Shown: one piece after another, positions 52,229-61,749 of the stretch
How the letters are laid out: every line of letters begins with the position of its first letter
Position numbering within the stretch: position 1 is the first letter of the stretch
Assembly (NCBI GenBank): GCA_937862735.1
Contig: CALMDH010000106.1
Span: forward strand, 21,219 to 85,218
Direction of reading: 5' to 3'
Length of the DNA: 64,000 nt
Source: M0108 sp937862735
Lineage (GTDB): Bacteria > Pseudomonadota > Gammaproteobacteria > Chromatiales > Chromatiaceae
The notes under the pieces: model-generated
What the model was told of the DNA's origin: nothing
The model's database searches: none
The model's input: only the letters and a program-made list of their open reading frames with translations
Position numbers and translations under genes: made by a program

Positions 52229-53311
52229 CTAGAGTTTCTGCGCGGCGAGGTACTGGGTGTAATTGGCCTCCGCCACCGACTGCCACTGCACCTGCTGGGC
52301 CATGAAGCTCTTGTAATCAGGATAGACCTTTTTCCAGTTCGGGTTCTTCTCGTCCAGTTCCTTGTAGACCTCCTGCGCGGCCTTGAAGGCGGCGTCCATG
52401 ACATCCTTGGGGAAGCGGCTCAGCTTGGCCCCCTCGGCGACCAGTTGCTTGAGGGCGGCGGGGTTGCGGGCGTCGTAGCGGGCCTGGCACTGGACATGGG
52501 CGGCGGCGGCGGCCTGGGTGATGATCGCCTGGTAGTCCTTGGACAGGCTGTTCCACTTGTCGCTGTTGATGTAGACAGAGAACTGGGTGCTGCCCTCCCA
52601 CCAGGCGGGGTAATAGTAGTAGGGCGCCACCTTGTGCAGGCCGAGCTTGAGGTCGTCATAGGGACCGATCCACTCGGAGGCGTCGATGGTGCCCTTCTCC
52701 AGGGCCTGGTAGATCTCGCCGGCGGGCAGGGTCTGGGCCACCAGGCCCAGCTTGGCCAGGACGCGCCCGGCGAAGGCCGAGATGCGCATCTTCATGCCAT
52801 CCAGGTCCTTGACCGACTTGATCTCCTTGCGATACCAACCCCCCATCTGGGCGCCGGTGTTGCCGCAGGGGAAGTTGACGATATTGAACTGGGCGTAGAA
52901 GTGGCGCAGCAGTTGCAGCCCATTGCCGTCATACATCCAGGCGGTCATGGGGCGGGAGGTCATGCCGAAGGGCACGGAGCAGTCGAGGGCGAAGGTCTCG
53001 TCCTTGCCGAAGAAGTAGTAGGGCGCGGTATGGGCGCACTCGACGGTGCCCTGCTGGATGGCATCGACGACACCAAAGGCGGGGACGATCTCCCCCGCCG
53101 GATGGACCGAGATCTGGAAATTACCCCCGGTGGCGTCGGCGACGTACTGGGCGAAGGACTCGCTGGCGCCGTAGACGGTGTCGAGGGATTTCGGGAAGCT
53201 GGACGCCAGGCGCCAGCGGATGGGTTCCTGGGCCCGGATGATGGCCGGGGCGATACCGGTGGCGAGAATACCGGCCATGCCGGCGCCTTGCAGAAAGGAA
53301 CGACGTTCCAT
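52229..53311 (-). CDS. dctP: TRAP transporter substrate-binding protein DctP (TakP-like)
   Basis: Periplasmic binding protein, 360 aa. The N-terminus MERRSFLQGAG has a twin-arginine motif and a hydrophobic stretch, so export is probably by Tat. The sequence resembles TakP of Rhodobacter sphaeroides, which binds 2-oxo acids such as pyruvate: WRLASSFPKSLDT, GNTGAQMGGWYRKEI, ALEKGTIDASEWIGPYDD and VAPYYYYPAWWEG. Uptake of pyruvate or related monocarboxylates is therefore inferred. It is the first gene of dctP-dctQ-dctM, with a candidate promoter upstream and a 139-bp gap before dctQ. Confidence 0.9.
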   Translation of the reverse strand: MERRSFLQGAGMAGILATGIAPAIIRAQEPIRWRLASSFPKSLDTVYGASESFAQYVADATGGNFQISVHPAGEIVPAFGVVDAIQQGTVECAHTAPYYFFGKDETFALDCSVPFGMTSRPMTAWMYDGNGLQLLRHFYAQFNIVNFPCGNTGAQMGGWYRKEIKSVKDLDGMKMRISAFAGRVLAKLGLVAQTLPAGEIYQALEKGTIDASEWIGPYDDLKLGLHKVAPYYYYPAWWEGSTQFSVYINSDKWNSLSKDYQAIITQAAAAAHVQCQARYDARNPAALKQLVAEGAKLSRFPKDVMDAAFKAAQEVYKELDEKNPNWKKVYPDYKSFMAQQVQWQSVAEANYTQYLAAQKL

Positions 53312-53354
53312 AAAGCCCCCTCAATATGCTGTTTATCAACAATGGTCATCCTTG

Positions 53355-53384
53355 ATTGTAGGAGAGCGGAGACGATGCCGACAA
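53355..53384 (-). promoter_or_regulatory. Candidate sigma-70 promoter of dctPQM
   Basis: On the minus strand TTGTCG (53379-53384) and TACAAT (53355-53360) are spaced by 18 nt, about 45 nt before the dctP ATG. The rest of the 308-bp gap to the next gene (53312-53619) shows no other feature I can support. Confidence 0.5.
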
Positions 53385-53619
53385 CCGCCTGGACGATTAA
53401 ATCTCAAGGTTACCCTGGCCGGGCCCGTCCCACGAGCAAGAAATTTTCCGTTCTTACGGGTCGGGTGGTCCTCCACTGGCGACCAGGGGACGCGCCCGGG
53501 TCATCCCGGAACGGGGAGAGGGGCATGACGTGGGCGGGCCGGACTGCGACAATATCGCCGCGCAAAGATGTGCCCCTTTCCCGGTACGCACCAAATAGAT
53601 TACTTCCAGGTATAGCCGC

Positions 53620-54510
53620 ATGAATGCCTCCGTCTCCACGATGCTCGGCCTGCTAATGTCCCTCATGGTGCTGCCCGCCCAGGCCATCGACCTCGTGCCC
53701 CTGGATGTCATTCCCCCCCCGCCGGGTCTATCGGCGGTCTCGCTGGCCTATATCTCGAGTCATCGCGGCGATCTGTATCGGGAGGGCGAGCGCATGGAAC
53801 TGGATTCCCGCCTGAATCTGGACCAGTTGCAGCTCCGCTTGGGACATGCCTTCGAGGTGGCGGGCAATCCCAGCTACTTCTACGCCCAGGTCGCCAACCT
53901 GCGAATCCGGACCAGCGGCGACCTGGGGGCCATCGAGGATCACGGCGGACTCGGCGATCTGGGCATGATGCTGGCGACCTGGCCTTACGTGGACCGGGAG
54001 GCGGGTCGTTATGTCGGCATCGCCGCCTATCTGAGCCTGCCCACCGGGCAGTACGACGCCGCGCATACGCGGGTCCTCAACACCAACCCCGGGGAAAACC
54101 GCGTCCGGGGCGCCCTGCAGACCGGTTTCAGCCAACGCCTGCTCGACCGTCTCGACTGGCTGGTCGCGGGGGACGTGGCCTGGTTTGGTGACAACGACGA
54201 CTACTTTGGCAACAGTCCCGTGATTGGCACCCTGAGCCAGCAGCCCCTCTACAGCGCCCAGACCGCCCTCAGTTATCAATTCAACCGCATGCTTGCCCTC
54301 AGCCTGAGCTACTTCTATAACGCCGGCGGCGCGACGCGGACGGCGGTCACACCCTGGTCCAATGACCTCAGCGTGCATCGCTATGGGCTGGTTGGCTACC
54401 TGAACCTGCCGGTAGGGCGCCTGACCGTGGAGTACGGTGGCGACCTGGAGACCAAGAGCGGCTTTTTCGAAAACCATCGCTGGATTGTGCGCTTCGCCCA
54501 CTTTTTCTGA
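53620..54510 (+). CDS. Outer-membrane channel-like protein (phenol MetA-pathway/transporter family)
   Basis: A 296-aa protein with a signal peptide (MLGLLMSLMVLPAQA) and a mature part made of alternating amphipathic strands ending in Phe (RFAHFF), the hallmark of an outer-membrane beta barrel. Segments such as LATWPYVDREAGRYVGIAAYLSLPTGQYD and ALSYQFNRMLALSLSYFYNAGG match the Phenol_MetA_deg/SphA-like family of small-molecule channels. The substrate is unknown. It precedes cbbL by 249 bp on the same strand but a candidate promoter separates them. Confidence 0.75.
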   Translation: MNASVSTMLGLLMSLMVLPAQAIDLVPLDVIPPPPGLSAVSLAYISSHRGDLYREGERMELDSRLNLDQLQLRLGHAFEVAGNPSYFYAQVANLRIRTSGDLGAIEDHGGLGDLGMMLATWPYVDREAGRYVGIAAYLSLPTGQYDAAHTRVLNTNPGENRVRGALQTGFSQRLLDRLDWLVAGDVAWFGDNDDYFGNSPVIGTLSQQPLYSAQTALSYQFNRMLALSLSYFYNAGGATRTAVTPWSNDLSVHRYGLVGYLNLPVGRLTVEYGGDLETKSGFFENHRWIVRFAHFF

Positions 54511-54591
54511 CCGGGTGCCCGAGGGCCTGGCGCCCATGGAAGCGGGCGGAATACCTAAGCGATTCTTTGGCTTTCGATCAATAATCCTGAA

Positions 54592-54619
54592 TTGTGTTTA
54601 TGAATCGAATGCTTATACT
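54592..54619 (+). promoter_or_regulatory. Candidate promoter of the cbb operon
   Basis: TTGTGT (54592-54597) and TATACT (54614-54619) are spaced by 16 nt, about 135 nt before cbbL. A T-N11-A LysR-type motif (TCAATAATCCTGA) lies just upstream and could bind CbbR, though no cbbR gene is in the window. Confidence 0.45.
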
Positions 54620-54759
54620 GAGTCTTGTCCGGGATGCAAGGGACTCTTGACCAGTATCCACGTCCCGGCTGCCCTGCAGACCATCAAGAACTCAGGGCTG
54701 GCCAAGATCCGGCCCCAGGGCTAATAGCCAATCACTCAAATTTGTAGCGGAGACTAGGC

Positions 54760-56178
54760 ATGGCAAAGACTTACAACGCGGGCGTGAAGGAATACCGCGA
54801 GACCTACTGGATGCCGGATTACGTGCCCAAGGACACGGATCTGCTGGCATGCTTCAAGATCACCCCGCAGCCGGGCGTGCCCCGCGAGGAGGCCGCCGCC
54901 GCCGTCGCCGCCGAGTCCTCCACCGGCACCTGGACCACGGTGTGGACCGACCTGCTGACCGATCTCGACCACTATAAGGGCCGCGCCTATCGGATCGAGG
55001 ACGTCCCGGGCGACGACACCTGCTATTACGCCTTCATCGCCTATCCCATCGACCTCTTCGAGGAAGGCTCGGTCGTCAACGTCTTCACCTCCCTGGTCGG
55101 TAACGTCTTCGGCTTCAAGGCCGTGCGGGCCCTGCGCCTGGAGGACGTGCGCTTCCCCATCGCCTATGTCATGACCTGCGGCGGTCCGCCCCAGGGCATC
55201 CAGGTCGAGCGCGACATCATGAACAAATATGGCCGGCCCCTGCTCGGCTGCACCATCAAGCCCAAGCTCGGCCTGTCCGCCAAGAACTACGGCCGCGCCG
55301 TTTACGAGTGCCTGCGCGGTGGCCTGGACTTCACCAAGGACGACGAGAACGTCAACTCCCAGCCCTTCATGCGCTGGCGCGCCCGCTTTGACTTCGTCAT
55401 GGACGCCATCCGCAAGGCCGAGGACGAGACCGGCGAGCGCAAGGGCCACTACCTGAACGTCACCGCCCCCACGCCCGAGGAGATGTACAAGCGGGCCGAG
55501 TACGCCAAGGAGATCGGCGCCCCGATCATCATGCACGACTACATCACCGGCGGCTTCTGCGCCAATACCGGCCTGGCCAACTGGTGTCGTGACAACGGCA
55601 TGCTGCTGCACATCCATCGCGCCATGCACGCCGTGCTCGACCGCAACCCGCATCACGGTATCCACTTCCGCGTCCTGACCAAGATCCTGCGCCTGTCCGG
55701 CGGCGACCACCTGCACACCGGCACCGTCGTCGGCAAGCTGGAGGGTGACCGCGAGGCCACCCTGGGCTGGATCGACCTGCTGCGCGAGTCCTACATCAAG
55801 GAAGACCGCAGCCGCGGTATCTTCTTCGATCAGGACTGGGGCTCCATGCCCGGCGCCTTCGCCGTCGCCTCCGGTGGTATCCATGTCTGGCACATGCCGG
55901 CCCTGGTGACCATCTTCGGCGACGACTCCGTCCTCCAGTTCGGCGGAGGCACCCTGGGCCACCCCTGGGGCAATGCCGCCGGCGCCGCGGCCAACCGCGT
56001 CGCCCTCGAGGCCTGTGTCGAGGCCCGCAATCAGGGTGTCGCCATCGAGAAGGAAGGCAAGGAGGTCCTCACCAAGGCGGCCGCCAGCAGCCCCGAGCTC
56101 AAGATCGCCATGGAGACCTGGAAAGAGATCAAGTTCGAGTTCGACACCGTCGACAAGCTGGACGTGGCGCACAAGTAA
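54760..56178 (+). CDS. cbbL: RuBisCO large subunit, form IA
   Basis: Catalytic subunit of ribulose-1,5-bisphosphate carboxylase, the CO2-fixing enzyme of the Calvin cycle. The 472-aa protein has all active-site segments: GRPLLGCTIKPKLGLSAKN (Lys167, equivalent to spinach Lys175), GGLDFTKDDENVNSQPF with the carbamylated Lys193 (spinach Lys201), HIHRAMHAV and GGIHVWHMPAL. The N-terminus MAKTYNAGVKEYRETYW is typical of form IA enzymes from proteobacteria. GGAG precedes the ATG. cbbS follows after 90 bp. Confidence 0.98.
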   Translation: MAKTYNAGVKEYRETYWMPDYVPKDTDLLACFKITPQPGVPREEAAAAVAAESSTGTWTTVWTDLLTDLDHYKGRAYRIEDVPGDDTCYYAFIAYPIDLFEEGSVVNVFTSLVGNVFGFKAVRALRLEDVRFPIAYVMTCGGPPQGIQVERDIMNKYGRPLLGCTIKPKLGLSAKNYGRAVYECLRGGLDFTKDDENVNSQPFMRWRARFDFVMDAIRKAEDETGERKGHYLNVTAPTPEEMYKRAEYAKEIGAPIIMHDYITGGFCANTGLANWCRDNGMLLHIHRAMHAVLDRNPHHGIHFRVLTKILRLSGGDHLHTGTVVGKLEGDREATLGWIDLLRESYIKEDRSRGIFFDQDWGSMPGAFAVASGGIHVWHMPALVTIFGDDSVLQFGGGTLGHPWGNAAGAAANRVALEACVEARNQGVAIEKEGKEVLTKAAASSPELKIAMETWKEIKFEFDTVDKLDVAHK

Positions 56179-56268
56179 GCCCCCATCCCCCAGCCGCCAC
56201 CCCGGCCCGCCGCCGGGGTGGACAACGAACCCCAGCGAACCGAATCACTTATTCAGAGGAATGCACCC

Positions 56269-56625
56269 ATGAGCGACATGCAGGACTACAAGTCCAGTCT
56301 CAGCGACGTCAACAGCCGTAAGTTCGAGACCTTCTCCTACCTCCCTGAGATGGATCAGGCCCGCATCCGCAAGCAGGTCGAGTACATCGTCAAGAAGGGC
56401 TGGAACCCGGCCATCGAGCACACCGAGCCCGAGAACGCCTTCGACTACTACTGGTACATGTGGAAGCTGCCCATGTTCGGCGAGACCGACGTGGACAAGA
56501 TCCTGGCTGAGGCCGAGGCCTGCCACAAGGCCCATCCCAACAACCACGTCCGTCTGATCGGCTTCGACAACTACGCCCAGTCCAAGGGCGCCGAGATGGT
56601 GGTCTTCCGCGGCAAGCCGGTCTAA
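56269..56625 (+). CDS. cbbS: RuBisCO small subunit
   Basis: Small subunit of form I RuBisCO, 118 aa. It has the expected KFETFSYLPEMDQARIRKQVEYIVKKGWNPAIEH and the YYWYMWKLPMFGE segment that contacts the large subunit, ending VRLIGFDNYAQSKG. The start at 56269 (MSDMQDYKSS) has AGAGGA upstream; a longer in-frame start is not supported. A strong terminator lies 115 nt downstream, before cbbQ. Confidence 0.97.
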   Translation: MSDMQDYKSSLSDVNSRKFETFSYLPEMDQARIRKQVEYIVKKGWNPAIEHTEPENAFDYYWYMWKLPMFGETDVDKILAEAEACHKAHPNNHVRLIGFDNYAQSKGAEMVVFRGKPV

Positions 56626-56740
56626 TACCAGACCGCGACTGGCGACTAGCCGCGACCGACCCGCCCTTGCCACCAGCTCAGTCCAGTGGCGAGGCGCGGG
56701 AAACAAGGTAGCGGCGGTTTTGCCGGGGCGAAGCCCAACA

Positions 56741-56779
56741 AGGCCCCTGTCTCGGCAAAACGAGGCAGGGGCCTTTTTG
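56741..56779 (+). terminator. Terminator/attenuator between cbbS and cbbQ
   Basis: AGGCCCCTGTCTCG and CGAGGCAGGGGCCT form a stem of about 13 bp with a GCAAAA loop, followed by TTTTTGTT. It would release most transcripts after cbbLS, keeping cbbQO expression lower. Confidence 0.85.
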
Positions 56780-56858
56780 TTGCGCACCCGCCCGCGTCGG
56801 ACAGGGCGAGCCCTAAGGCCCGCTGCGACAGATTCATGATTCCATGAGGTAAGCCGAG

Positions 56859-57668
56859 ATGAGCGACACCATCGACCGCGACCAGTACCTGGTCAAGACC
56901 GAACCCTACTATCGCCCCGTAGCCCAGGAAGTGACCCTCTACGAGGCCGCCTATGGCGCCCGCATGCCGGTCATGCTCAAGGGCCCCACCGGCTGCGGCA
57001 AGTCCCGCTTCGTCGAATACATGGCCTGGCGCCTGGGCCGGCCCCTGATCACCGTCGCCTGCAATGAGGACATGACAGCCTCCGACCTGGTCGGCCGCTT
57101 CCTCCTCGACGTCAACGGCACCCGCTGGCAGGACGGCCCCCTCACCGTCGCCGCCCGCATCGGCGCTATCTGCTACCTGGACGAGGTGGTCGAGGCCCGC
57201 CAGGACACCACGGTCGTCATCCACCCCCTCACCGACCACCGCCGCGTCCTGCCCCTGGAAAAGAAAGGGGAACTGGTCGCCGCCCACCCCGACTTCCAGA
57301 TCGTGATCTCTTACAATCCCGGCTACCAGAGCCTGATGAAGGACCTCAAGCAGTCCACCAAGCAACGCTTCGGTGCCCTGGACTTCAACTATCCGGCCCC
57401 GGAGATCGAGACCGAGATCCTCGCCCACGAGGCCGGCATCGACCCGGCGATCGCCGACAAGCTGGTGCAGGTCGCCCAGCGCAGCCGCAACCTCAAGGGC
57501 CATGGGCTGGACGAGGGCATGTCGACCCGTCTGCTGGTGTACGCCGGCCAGTTGATTCGTCAGGGCATCGACCCCCAGGCCGCCTGCCAGATGGCCCTGG
57601 TGCGGCCCCTGACCGACGACCCCGACATGCGCGACACCCTGGACGCGGCGGTCACCACCTACTTCTGA
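56859..57668 (+). CDS. cbbQ: RuBisCO activase subunit CbbQ (MoxR-type AAA+ ATPase)
   Basis: AAA+ motor that with CbbO removes inhibitory sugar phosphates from form I RuBisCO. The 269-aa protein has Walker A GPTGCGKS near residue 42-49, Walker B CYLDEVVEAR, sensor 1 in VISYNPGYQ and the MoxR-type insert EKKGELVAAHPDFQ. It lies 233 bp after cbbS, past a terminator, and 103 bp before cbbO. Confidence 0.95.
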   Translation: MSDTIDRDQYLVKTEPYYRPVAQEVTLYEAAYGARMPVMLKGPTGCGKSRFVEYMAWRLGRPLITVACNEDMTASDLVGRFLLDVNGTRWQDGPLTVAARIGAICYLDEVVEARQDTTVVIHPLTDHRRVLPLEKKGELVAAHPDFQIVISYNPGYQSLMKDLKQSTKQRFGALDFNYPAPEIETEILAHEAGIDPAIADKLVQVAQRSRNLKGHGLDEGMSTRLLVYAGQLIRQGIDPQAACQMALVRPLTDDPDMRDTLDAAVTTYF

Positions 57669-57771
57669 CCGACCCCATGCCGGTTTTCTTGACCCTGTCC
57701 GCCGACCCCGATATCCCCAGGATCGCCATCCTGACAGTGGCTATGAACCCATTTGATGGGAGGCACGCCCC

Positions 57772-60135
57772 ATGAGCATCGACTTCAGCCAATACGTCAG
57801 TTGCCTGGACGCGGGCGACCACGACCATCGCGCCGCCCTGGAATCCAGCTATCAGGAGGCGGCGCGGGTCATGTCGCCCCGGGGTCTGCAGAACTACCTG
57901 GAGGGCATGCGCGCCATGTGCGGCATGGGCCGGGGCCAGGACCTGGTGCTGGCCTACGTCCAGGAACTGCCGCGGGTGGTCAAGGAGGTCGGCGAGGACG
58001 TCATCGTCGACGTCGTCACCAGCATGATGAAACTCGCCTCCCACACCTCCGGCACCGTCATCGCCCTGCTGCTCTCCAACCTGCCCCTGGCGGCCCAGCG
58101 TCTGGGGGACGCCGAGCTGATCCGTGGCTTCCTCGGCCTGATCCACCAGCTTGCCGGCAAGGCCCCCCGGGGCCTGCGGCCCATGATGGAGAACATGGAC
58201 GAGCTCCTATCCAAACTCACCCTGGGGGGGCTGCGCCGCTGGGCCCTGTGGGGCGCCCAGGCCCATGCCCGGGACCTGGACGGCCAGATGGCCTACTTCG
58301 GCCTGGCCACCGAATCCTCCCGCGCCGTGTTGCAGAAGGAGCGCCGCGGCAGCCTGCTGGTGGACAACCAGCGCAAGCTCAACTTCTACCTGCGGGCCCT
58401 CTGGGCGCGGGCCTTCTTCATGCGGCCCACCTCCGGCGACTACGAGAGTCGCCAGGGCCTGCGGCCCTTCATCGCGGACGGCTTCTTCCACCTGCCGGAT
58501 GCCTTCGATAGCTACCGCGGCATCCCCGGTGGCGAGGTCTATCGCGCCAGCGCCGCCCACTGCGCCGCGCACCTGGTCCATACCCGCCAGGAGCTGAGCG
58601 CCGAGGCCCTCAACCCCTTCCAACGCTGGCTGATCGAGCTGTTCGAGGACGCCCGCGTCGAGTACCTGGCGATCCAGAAATTTCCTGGCCTGCGCAAGCT
58701 GTGGCTGCCCTTCTTCACCCGCCCCGCCGAGGAGGGCGACAGCCCGGCCCACCCCACCCTGGATCGGCTGCTGCGCCTGGCCCATGCCCTCCTCGACCCC
58801 GCCTACTGGGCGGAGGAGGAGGACGAACGTCTCCTCGCCGCCGCCCAAGCCTTCCATGCCGAGCTGGCGGCCCGCCCCGCGGACAACCAGATCAGTTGGG
58901 ACGCCGGCGTCGCCTTTTACAATGCCCTGGGGCGGGAGGCGGCCCTGCCCAGCCTGCGCCTGCTGGAGGACTGGCCCCTCCCCTACCGGGACGACAACCG
59001 CTTTATCTGGGCCTTCGACGAGGCCGAGTTCCTCAGTCGCGGCGTCGACTACATCCCCCTCAGCCAGCGACAGGTGCGCAAGCACGTCAGCCTCATGGAG
59101 TTCGTCAACGAGGTGGACGTGGAGACCGCCGGCGACGATGCCCAGGAGATCTGGGTCCTGGGCACGGAGCTCTTCCCCTACGAAGACCTGGGCGTCAGCT
59201 ACAACCAGTCCGAGGGCAAGGAGCCGGTCGCCGACCCCTGCCACTATCAGGAATGGGACCATCAGGTGCAGCTTTACCGGCCCGACTGGGCCACCGTCCT
59301 GGAGCGCCGCCAGGGCCTGGGCGATCCGGCGGATATGGATGCCCTCCTGACCCGCTACCGCCCCCTGGCCTCGCGCATCCGTCACCTGATCGACGCCCTC
59401 CAGCCCCAGGGGGTGGTGCGCCGCCGTGGCTACGAGGAGGGGGAGGAACTGGACCTCAACGCCGCGGTGCGGGCCATGATCGACATTCGCCGCGGCGTCA
59501 TGCCCGACCCGCGCATCAATATTCGCATCACCCGCCATGTGCGCGACCTGGCAGTACTGATCCTGCTCGACCTGTCCGAGTCCACCAACGAGCGCGTCAA
59601 CAAGGATGACGAGACCAGCCCCAGCATCCTGACCCTGACCCGCGAGGCCACCGGCCTGCTGGCCTGGGCCATCGACGCCATCGGCGACCCCTTCGCCATC
59701 CATGGCTTCGCCTCCGATGGCCGGCACGACGTCCAATACTTCCGCTTCAAGGACTTCAACCAGCCCTACGATGACCTACCCAAGGCGCGCCTGGCAGGCA
59801 TGAAAGGCGGCCTGAGCACCCGCATGGGCGCCGCCCTGCGCCACGCCGGCCATCACCTGCGCCAGCAGCCAGCCCAGAAGCGCCTGGTGCTGCTCATCAC
59901 CGACGGTGAGCCGGCGGATATCGACGAGCGTGATCCCCAATACCTGCGCCACGACGCCAAGAAGGCGGTGGAGGACCTGGCCATGCAGGGCATCTACACC
60001 TACTGTCTGACCCTGGACCCCCTGGCCGACCGCTACGTGGCGCGCATCTTTGGCGAGAACTGCTACGCCATCGTCGACCATGTCGAGCGCCTGCCCGAGC
60101 GCCTGCCGGCGGTCTTCGCCACCATTACCGGTTAG
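57772..60135 (+). CDS. cbbO: RuBisCO activase adaptor CbbO (von Willebrand factor A domain)
   Basis: Adaptor that binds the CbbQ hexamer and docks it onto RuBisCO. The 787-aa protein has a long helical N-terminal part (about 1-560) and a C-terminal VWA domain (about 585-785) with an intact MIDAS motif DLSES, plus the downstream metal-site region GGLSTRMGAALRH and LLITDGEPAD. Length and domain order match CbbO. It is the last gene of the operon. The 409-bp gap after it (60136-60544) contains a minus-strand terminator and otherwise nothing I can support. Confidence 0.95.
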   Translation: MSIDFSQYVSCLDAGDHDHRAALESSYQEAARVMSPRGLQNYLEGMRAMCGMGRGQDLVLAYVQELPRVVKEVGEDVIVDVVTSMMKLASHTSGTVIALLLSNLPLAAQRLGDAELIRGFLGLIHQLAGKAPRGLRPMMENMDELLSKLTLGGLRRWALWGAQAHARDLDGQMAYFGLATESSRAVLQKERRGSLLVDNQRKLNFYLRALWARAFFMRPTSGDYESRQGLRPFIADGFFHLPDAFDSYRGIPGGEVYRASAAHCAAHLVHTRQELSAEALNPFQRWLIELFEDARVEYLAIQKFPGLRKLWLPFFTRPAEEGDSPAHPTLDRLLRLAHALLDPAYWAEEEDERLLAAAQAFHAELAARPADNQISWDAGVAFYNALGREAALPSLRLLEDWPLPYRDDNRFIWAFDEAEFLSRGVDYIPLSQRQVRKHVSLMEFVNEVDVETAGDDAQEIWVLGTELFPYEDLGVSYNQSEGKEPVADPCHYQEWDHQVQLYRPDWATVLERRQGLGDPADMDALLTRYRPLASRIRHLIDALQPQGVVRRRGYEEGEELDLNAAVRAMIDIRRGVMPDPRINIRITRHVRDLAVLILLDLSESTNERVNKDDETSPSILTLTREATGLLAWAIDAIGDPFAIHGFASDGRHDVQYFRFKDFNQPYDDLPKARLAGMKGGLSTRMGAALRHAGHHLRQQPAQKRLVLLITDGEPADIDERDPQYLRHDAKKAVEDLAMQGIYTYCLTLDPLADRYVARIFGENCYAIVDHVERLPERLPAVFATITG

Positions 60136-60287
60136 GGTCGATCTGCACCGCTACCTACAAGAGGTCATCACCAGGCTGCTCCAGAATCGTGAGCCCAAGC
60201 ATGAATCAGCGTCGGTTACCCAAGACGTTGTTTATTGAGCGCTTTGACGCAATCTCACCCAAGGGCTGAGCCTGTAACCTCTTGAAT

Positions 60288-60317
60288 CAAAAAAAAAGCC
60301 CGGCGGGGTGCCGGGCT
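60288..60317 (-). terminator. Rho-independent terminator for the phaB transcript
   Basis: AGCCCGGC and GCCGGGCT pair around GGGGT; read on the minus strand the stem is followed by nine or more T residues. It lies about 230 bp beyond the phaB stop. On the plus strand no T-run follows, so it is not an obvious cbbO terminator. Confidence 0.75.
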
Positions 60318-60544
60318 AAAGCTCTTCTCAAATGATTGAGAGAGACGAGGAGGACCTGTTGCCACCGTGGGCGTCATGCGTCACCACGGCATGGACCGGA
60401 CGCGCCAGGCGCGGCCGGGGGAAGAGGATGGACCCTCACGGGAAAGGTCCGTTGGGCGCCACCGCTCAACATCGGCGCGAGCGGCAGCGCCACTGACAAG
60501 GCCCGGGGCGGAAACATGGGTCGACCGCGGGGCCGGCGCGTCAC

Positions 60545-61294
60545 TTAGTGGATGAAGAGGCCACCATTGACCGGGATGTTGGCCCCGGTGATGTAGCTGG
60601 CCTGATCGGAGGCCAGGAAGGCGATGGCGGCGGCGATCTCCTCCGGCTGGGCCATGCGGCGCATGGGGATGCCGGAGATGATGCCTTCGCGGACGTCGTC
60701 ACGCATCGCCAGGGTCATGGCGGTCTCGACGTACCCGGGGGATACGGTGTTGACCGTCACGCCGCGGGTGGCACCCTCCTGGGCCAGGGCCATGGTGAAT
60801 CCATGCATGCCGGCCTTGGCCGCCGAATAGTTGGCCTGACCGAACTGGCCACGCTGACCATTGACGGAGGAGATGTTGATGATGCGACCAAAGCCGCGCT
60901 CCAGCATGCCATCCCACAGCGGCCGGGTGACGTTGAACACGGAGTTGAGGTTGACGTTGATGACCGCCTCCCACTGCGCCAGCTCCATGCGCTTGAAGGT
61001 CTTGTCGCGGGTGATCCCGGCGCAGTTGACCAACACGTCCACGGGGCCCGCCTTCTCCACCACCTCGGCGACCATGCGCTGGGTATCGTCCCAGGAGGAG
61101 ACGTCACCGACCGCGATGGAGATATCCAGACCTTCGGCCTGACGGGCGGCCAGCCAGGCCTCCGCCTGCTCCTGCTCCATCGGGTGGTAGTTGGCCACCA
61201 CCCGCATCCCGTCTTTCGCCAGCCGCTGGCAGATGGAGGTACCGATACCACCAATTCCGCCGGTAACCAGAGCCACACGCATTGGTTGCGCCAT
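60545..61294 (-). CDS. phaB: Acetoacetyl-CoA reductase PhaB
   Basis: NADPH/NADH-dependent reductase that makes (R)-3-hydroxybutyryl-CoA for polyhydroxybutyrate. The 249-aa SDR protein has TGGIGGIGTS for cofactor binding, NCAGITRD, catalytic Ser in NISSVNGQRGQFGQ and Tyr-Lys in YSAAKAGMHG, and the PhaB ending YITGANIPVNGGLFIH. It follows phaP by 23 nt in the phaA-phaR-phaP-phaB cluster. Confidence 0.95.
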   Translation of the reverse strand: MAQPMRVALVTGGIGGIGTSICQRLAKDGMRVVANYHPMEQEQAEAWLAARQAEGLDISIAVGDVSSWDDTQRMVAEVVEKAGPVDVLVNCAGITRDKTFKRMELAQWEAVINVNLNSVFNVTRPLWDGMLERGFGRIINISSVNGQRGQFGQANYSAAKAGMHGFTMALAQEGATRGVTVNTVSPGYVETAMTLAMRDDVREGIISGIPMRRMAQPEEIAAAIAFLASDQASYITGANIPVNGGLFIH

Positions 61295-61317
61295 TTCTGA
61301 GAACTCCCGAATTAGAT

Positions 61318-61686
61318 TTAGGACGCCGAGGCGACGCTCTTTTTGATTTCGGCAGTCATTTCGGACATGCCGGCCTGGGCCCAGGCGCGGTACTCGTCAC
61401 GGACTTCGTTGGCCAGCGACATGTTGGTGCGGACCTCTTCCATCATGCGCTCGCTGGCTTCCTTGGCCATCTCGACCTGGGCCTTGACGAATTCATTATA
61501 CCCTTTGGCCTCGCTGGCAATCTTCATCTGGCGGACGCTCTGCTCCATCATCAGATTCAGGGCCTCGAGCTGGCGGGCGGCGAGCTTCTCCCAGATCTTG
61601 AGGTTGAGGTCACCCAGGCTGCTCAGGCGATCGGCGCCCTTGGAGGTCATTTCGTTCATGGCGGTCAGGCTGTCTTTAACGGTCAT
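61318..61686 (-). CDS. phaP: Phasin (PHA granule surface protein)
   Basis: Small amphipathic protein that coats PHA granules. The 122-aa product starts MTVKDSLTAMNEM at ATG 61686. It is entirely helical and lacks Cys and membrane segments; LKIWEKLAARQLEALNLMMEQSV and EFVKAQVEMAKEASERMM are typical phasin helices. It has its own strong promoter and a dyad that may bind PhaR. It corresponds by position to a small open reading frame between phbA and phbB in A. vinosum. Confidence 0.85.
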   Translation of the reverse strand: MTVKDSLTAMNEMTSKGADRLSSLGDLNLKIWEKLAARQLEALNLMMEQSVRQMKIASEAKGYNEFVKAQVEMAKEASERMMEEVRTNMSLANEVRDEYRAWAQAGMSEMTAEIKKSVASAS

Positions 61687-61730
61687 GGTCTTTCTCCCGA
61701 TGGGGTTTGGTGGTTCGCCTTTTGTGCGGC

Positions 61731-61747
61731 GCAGCAATTGTTGCAGC
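61731..61747. promoter_or_regulatory. Candidate PhaR operator in front of phaP
   Basis: GCAGCAATTGTTGCAGC is a near-perfect dyad (one mismatch in GCAgCAA/TTGtTGC) covering the predicted transcription start. It resembles the CTGC-N-GCAG-type sites reported for PhaR in other bacteria, so binding is inferred. Confidence 0.5.
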
Positions 61748-61749
61748 GC

